From: Candidatus Villigracilis vicinus
GTDB taxonomy: Bacteria > Chloroflexota > Anaerolineae > Anaerolineales > Villigracilaceae
Assembly (NCBI GenBank): GCA_016721315.1
Contig: JADKIL010000009.1
Location: 85,935 to 149,934 of the forward strand
DNA length: 64,000 nt
Reading direction: 5' to 3'
The notes under the pieces were generated by a model, which did not search any database, was not told the DNA's origin, and saw nothing but the letters and a program-made list of their open reading frames with translations. Shown piece by piece: positions 60,874 through 64,000 of this stretch. Numbering within the stretch: the stretch's first letter is position 1; each line of letters opens with the position of its first letter. The position numbers were made by a program, and so were the translations under genes.

Positions 60874-62432
60874 AGAACGTTGATAACACTACCTATCAAT
60901 TATCCGTTCCGGTGAAAGATGCTTCTGTCGTGGGAACATGGCTGCGCGATCTTTCGGATGGATACACCTCGTTCAACTTGGACGGCTCGAAAGATTTCAG
61001 CACCAAGCGTGTGCCGGGTCCGTTCGTGGTGAGTGAAGTTGTAGGGGCGCGTCGCGACGTGCCCCTACTAAAAGCTACGAATCCGCCGCTTCAGAGTGAG
61101 GTCAAGCCTTGGTTTGTAGGCGTCAGCTCAAACGTTAAGGAAGAGGCGCTGCCGCCTTTCGTTTGGAATGAAGCTGAAGGTGAGTTAAAGAAAACAGCGT
61201 TGAATCAAACTCATCGAGACCTCGGCGGCAGAATGGTCCCCTTTGCGGGTTGGGAAATGCCGGTGCAATATTCAGGGATTTTTGAGGAGCATTTGGCGAC
61301 GCGCAATGCGGCGGGACTCTTTGATGTGAGCCACATGGGCGCGTATGACGTGCGCGGCGCGGATGCCGCCTCTTTCCTCGACACGGTCTGCGGCAATGAC
61401 TGCGGAGGTTTGATGCCGGGTGAGAGTTTGTACACCCACTTCCTGACGCCCGATGGCGATGTGATCGACGATACCTTGGTGTACCGCCGCGGATTTGATA
61501 ACTTCCTCGTGGTGGTCAACGCGTCGAACGATGACAAAGACCGCACCTGGCTTGAAAGTGTGCGCGACGGCAAAGTGAAAATTGATAACGCTCGTCCGTG
61601 GGCGCGCGCGTACGGCTACAACGCGGAGATCCGCAACTTGCGTGACCCGAAATCTGGCAACGACATGCGCGTGGACATTGCGCTGCAAGGACCGAAGAGC
61701 CGCGATATTTTGCTGGCAATGGGCGTGGACGATGCGACACGCGCGCGCATTATGAAGTTGAAGCGCACCGAATTATGCGATGCGAACGTGGGCGGCTTTG
61801 ACCTGATCGTTTCGCGCACGGGTTATACCGGCGAGAAGATGGCATTCGAGTTGTTCGTCCACCCGGATAGCGCCGTGGCATTTTGGAACGGCGTGTTGAA
61901 AGCGGGCGAACCCTTCGGCGTGAAGCCCATCGGCTTGGGCGCGCGTGACTCTTTGAGAACCGAAGCCGGTTTGCCTTTGTATGGTCACGAAATGGGATTA
62001 GGTTCTGGCAAAGGCGATGGCTTTGGCTGGGAGTACATGGAACAGCGCGACTTTTCGGGTACCCTCATGCGTGACCTCGGCGTTGCCGAAGGTGGATTTG
62101 GTTCGTATGTGAAGACCTACAAGCCGTGGTTCATCGGTCGCGATGCCTTTGTGGCGCGTGAGAAAGAACGCAAGGGTGTGGTGGTGCGCTTCACCTTCGA
62201 CGAACAGCGCACGCGCATGGCGCACAACGGTGACCCGGTGCTCAATGCCGACGGAAAGCGCATCGGCTTCGTGACCTCCTGCGCCATCGACAGCGCGCGC
62301 TTCATTACCGGTCAAGCCTACGTGCAGTTGGCGTATGCGAAGGAAGGCACGGTCATCGGAGTCAATCAGGGCGGGAATGTGGAACGTCCCGCTGGGTTGG
62401 CGAAGGTGGTGAGTAGGTTTGCGAAACTTTAG
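60855..62432 (+). CDS. gcvT: Aminomethyltransferase (glycine cleavage T protein), overlapping glyA
   Basis: A GTG start (60855) inside glyA opens 525 codons. Residues about 115-525 are GcvT: TALNQTHRDLGGRMVPFAGW, SHMGAYDVRG, ALQGPKSRDIL, VSRTGYTGEKMAFELFV, GLGARDSLRTEAGLPLYGHE. Residues 1-115 are an unusual linker whose start has no ribosome site. Without frameshifting the linker would be a free N-terminus, and with -1 frameshifting it joins SHMT and GcvT. A palindrome (61041-61068) is embedded in the linker as VVGARRDVPLL. With SHMT it would complete a THF one-carbon cycle; other glycine cleavage genes are not in the window. Confidence 0.93.
   Translation: MVKGLLKNVDNTTYQLSVPVKDASVVGTWLRDLSDGYTSFNLDGSKDFSTKRVPGPFVVSEVVGARRDVPLLKATNPPLQSEVKPWFVGVSSNVKEEALPPFVWNEAEGELKKTALNQTHRDLGGRMVPFAGWEMPVQYSGIFEEHLATRNAAGLFDVSHMGAYDVRGADAASFLDTVCGNDCGGLMPGESLYTHFLTPDGDVIDDTLVYRRGFDNFLVVVNASNDDKDRTWLESVRDGKVKIDNARPWARAYGYNAEIRNLRDPKSGNDMRVDIALQGPKSRDILLAMGVDDATRARIMKLKRTELCDANVGGFDLIVSRTGYTGEKMAFELFVHPDSAVAFWNGVLKAGEPFGVKPIGLGARDSLRTEAGLPLYGHEMGLGSGKGDGFGWEYMEQRDFSGTLMRDLGVAEGGFGSYVKTYKPWFIGRDAFVAREKERKGVVVRFTFDEQRTRMAHNGDPVLNADGKRIGFVTSCAIDSARFITGQAYVQLAYAKEGTVIGVNQGGNVERPAGLAKVVSRFAKL
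61041..61068. repeat. GTAGGGGC palindrome inside gcvT linker
   Basis: GTAGGGGC and GCCCCTAC enclose the self-complementary CGTCGCGACG. It is in frame and codes for residues 63-72 of the linker. Its form is that of dispersed palindromic elements. Confidence 0.7.
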
Positions 62433-62455
62433 TAAGTGGTAATTGGTAAATTGGG

Positions 62456-62488
62456 ACGGCGTCAGGGGTGGGACGTCGTTCTTTTTTT
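62456..62488 (+). terminator. Terminator after gcvT
   Basis: ACGGCGTC pairs with GACGTCGT (one G-U), followed by TCTTTTTTT. Confidence 0.75.
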
Positions 62489-62627
62489 CTCCTTTTCGTT
62501 GGTGGGTGGGTTTGGTGTGAGTTTTGGAGAAATTGGAGGTGCGAGAGGGGCGTTTCCCAAAAATCCATATTTCTTCGGTCAATGTGAACAAATTGTCCAT
62601 GTTGGTTTTCAAGGCATTTTTCAAGCT

Positions 62628-63377
62628 TCAAGACACCTGGCGCCCACCGGGGGCGCAAACGGGGGAAAACATTTTGGACGGCGCGGCGGGGGGGGGGCGG
62701 GTGTTGCGGTTGTTGAATGTCGTTATGAACGCTTCCTGCAAAGGAAATAGATCGAGTTCGAAATATTCGGAGATCAACCACACATCGTAATAATCTTTCC
62801 AACGGCTGGGCGCTTCAACATATTTACCCATCGCGTGCAATTTTTCCGAGATAACAAATTCTGGCGAATATCCTTTGAGTTGCGGGCGTTCCATGCCGCT
62901 CAACAATGTGGGGAAACTAATTTCTTTGGCGGAAGATAGAATTTCATCTGAAAACCCAACGTCAATGTGAATGGGAATTTCAGCCCTGCCCAAATATCCC
63001 AATAGATTTGCGCTGATGCCCATCCGCTCGACATCCACCAGCCTTTCCTCGACCTGAATTGTGTTGGCGTCGAAAACCAGACCATCTTCGGGCGCAAGAG
63101 TCTCAACGGCTGCCTTGAGAATTTGAACGATATCCTTTACGTTTCGTTCCAACGAACCCAGGAAATCTATATCCCTTGTAGCGCGGCGCTGCTCTATCTC
63201 CCACACTGTAAATATCAAACCGCCTTTGAGGACAAAACTGTTGGCGGATTCGGTTATGGATAGGCGATACAGAAATCGCTCCATGCCGTAATGTTGCAGC
63301 AATTCATTGAAAGGCTTCTTTGTCTTTTGGGCTTCATTGGCAAGGCGGGCATGGATGGACGCGGGGATATTTTTCAT
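62628..63377 (-). CDS. abiEii: AbiEii-type nucleotidyltransferase toxin, 3' end corrupted
   Basis: A 249-aa protein of the AbiEii/AbiGii family (type IV toxin-antitoxin). The nucleotidyltransferase core has FVLKGGLIFTVWEIEQ, RATRDIDFLG, ISANLLGYLGRAEIPIHIDV and the DYYDVWLI motif near residue 208. After about residue 228 the sequence is low complexity with a 10-base G/C tract at 62688-62697. Beyond the stop, other frames hold WSLEKCLENQHGQFVH-like continuations. The C-terminus is therefore probably frameshifted. The start overlaps the antitoxin stop (ATGA). Confidence 0.78.
   Translation of the reverse strand: MKNIPASIHARLANEAQKTKKPFNELLQHYGMERFLYRLSITESANSFVLKGGLIFTVWEIEQRRATRDIDFLGSLERNVKDIVQILKAAVETLAPEDGLVFDANTIQVEERLVDVERMGISANLLGYLGRAEIPIHIDVGFSDEILSSAKEISFPTLLSGMERPQLKGYSPEFVISEKLHAMGKYVEAPSRWKDYYDVWLISEYFELDLFPLQEAFITTFNNRNTRPPPAAPSKMFSPVCAPGGRQVS
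62688..62697. repeat. 10-base G tract
   Basis: A homopolymer of ten G in a GC-rich stretch, near the 3' end of the abiEii frame. Likely the site of the frameshift there. Confidence 0.7.
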
Positions 63378-63979
63378 AGCAGTGATTCCACATACGGAAG
63401 GATGGATTTCTCGACGCGGTTGACTTTGGCGTACTCCATAAGTTTGTTCACGTTACGAGACTTGCCTGCCATGTAATCTTTCAATGCTTCAAGCGCGACA
63501 TCTTTCCCAATCTCCCTTTGATACATAAAACAATCGGCAACCGTTTTTTCCCTGCTGTAAATGCGGACTCTGACGCCATCTATCGTATGTTCTTCTACAC
63601 CTGCGGCATATTGTTTTTCCGACCGGATGAACGCTTTGACGGGTGGATACTCCACTTTTGAGGGCTTTGTTCCGCGCGGCAAGGCAAGATAGATCCAATG
63701 TGGAATTTGGGTAGTGAGGCGATGAAAATACAGCGCAGATATCAAAAACACCACGCCTTTGGGAATGAGCAGGCTGGCTTGCACAAGGTCGGGGTCACTC
63801 AACGGTTCAGACTCCGCCAACCTGTACAGCCCACGCGCTTCTTTGATCAAATCGCCGCTTTTGGTCATCTCGTAAATGACATATTCTGGCACGCCAAGTT
63901 TGAGCGCTTCCCGCCGCCGCAAGATGCCGTGCCGTTTTTGAAAGATACCTTTGGCTGTTTGGAATTTGTTGCTTTTCAT
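63374..63979 (-). CDS. abiEi: AbiEi-family antitoxin/transcriptional regulator
   Basis: A 201-aa protein with an N-terminal winged helix (RREALKLGVPEYVIYEMTKSGDL) and an AbiEi central domain (VQASLLIPKGVVFLISALYF, LPRGTKPSKVEYPPVKAF, REKTVADCFMYQREIG). AbiEi antitoxins repress the operon and counter the AbiEii toxin. The stop overlaps the toxin start (ATGA). Its own start is ATG 63979, close to the window end, so its promoter cannot be assessed. Confidence 0.85.
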   Translation of the reverse strand: MKSNKFQTAKGIFQKRHGILRRREALKLGVPEYVIYEMTKSGDLIKEARGLYRLAESEPLSDPDLVQASLLIPKGVVFLISALYFHRLTTQIPHWIYLALPRGTKPSKVEYPPVKAFIRSEKQYAAGVEEHTIDGVRVRIYSREKTVADCFMYQREIGKDVALEALKDYMAGKSRNVNKLMEYAKVNRVEKSILPYVESLL

Positions 63980-64000
63980 AGTTACTTCTCCGCCTTTATT

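Noticed and set aside
1..64000. CRISPR array
   Set aside because: No series of regularly spaced identical repeats was seen; the repeats present are hairpins, heptamers or protein-level repeats.

Overview
The window is a bacterial chromosome segment. Its mix of genes suggests a Chloroflexota bacterium, probably Anaerolineae: very large GAF/PAS/HD-GYP sensors, many Cys-lipoproteins with Ser/Thr/Ala/Pro-rich linkers, several GT-C membrane glycosyltransferases, a glyA-gcvT pair joined by an overlap, a T-box on leuS, and dispersed GTCATTGCGAG- and GTAGGGGC-type palindromes. This assignment is inference from gene content and style; no marker-gene search was possible.

Layout. 1-4.1 kb: the 5' part of a SpoIIIE/FtsK translocase (-), then rnz-pfkA (+). 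4.2-11.4 kb: two neighbouring HD-GYP sensor proteins (-) that share a GAF-HD-GYP end. 11.5-17.3 kb: a row of minus-strand housekeeping genes (PP_4765-type flavoprotein, zinc-ribbon membrane protein, lipoprotein plus histone-deacetylase-family hydrolase, NYN RNase, OsmC). 17.4-20.2 kb: YkvA-like protein, PQQ-type sugar dehydrogenase lipoprotein, a small Cys-rich protein and a PQ-loop protein (+). 20.2-25.5 kb: a minus-strand tungstate cluster (PBP-domain regulator, lipoprotein, TiaS-like protein, membrane protein, tupA, tupB, tupC) with two near-identical operators. 25.5-41.2 kb: GNAT acetyltransferase, metH, three paralogous GT39-like proteins, a GT87 protein, a homocysteine methyltransferase-MTHFR fusion, a further GT-C-like protein and coaX (+). 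41.3-48.7 kb: an island of exported proteins (DUF1566 protein, six-repeat helical lipoprotein, animal-type haem peroxidase, an unknown lipoprotein, PEBP, YHYH), two of whose transcription units share a spaced direct-repeat promoter. 48.7-54 kb: an EamA transporter, a tRNA-Glu-like gene and a decaying lutA-lutBC plus cytochrome b561 region with an IS1-family remnant. 54-59 kb: leuS with an H1-like N-terminal tail, a leucine-specific T-box, a Leu-rich micro-ORF, two tRNA-Ala genes and a GAF histidine kinase. 59.2-62.4 kb: glyA and gcvT overlapping at an in-phase A AAA AAG slippery heptamer. 62.6-64 kb: an AbiE-type toxin-antitoxin pair whose toxin 3' end is scrambled.

How the genes work together. 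MetH, the HMT-MTHFR fusion, SHMT and GcvT make up a one-carbon/methionine/glycine network. The tungstate operon couples tungstate uptake to its own regulator. Several frameshifts (leuS, glyA/gcvT, lutBC, two b561 genes, abiEii) fall at short homopolymers or tandem repeats. For each one the competing explanations are biology (recoding, decay) and residual assembly error, and these are kept apart below.
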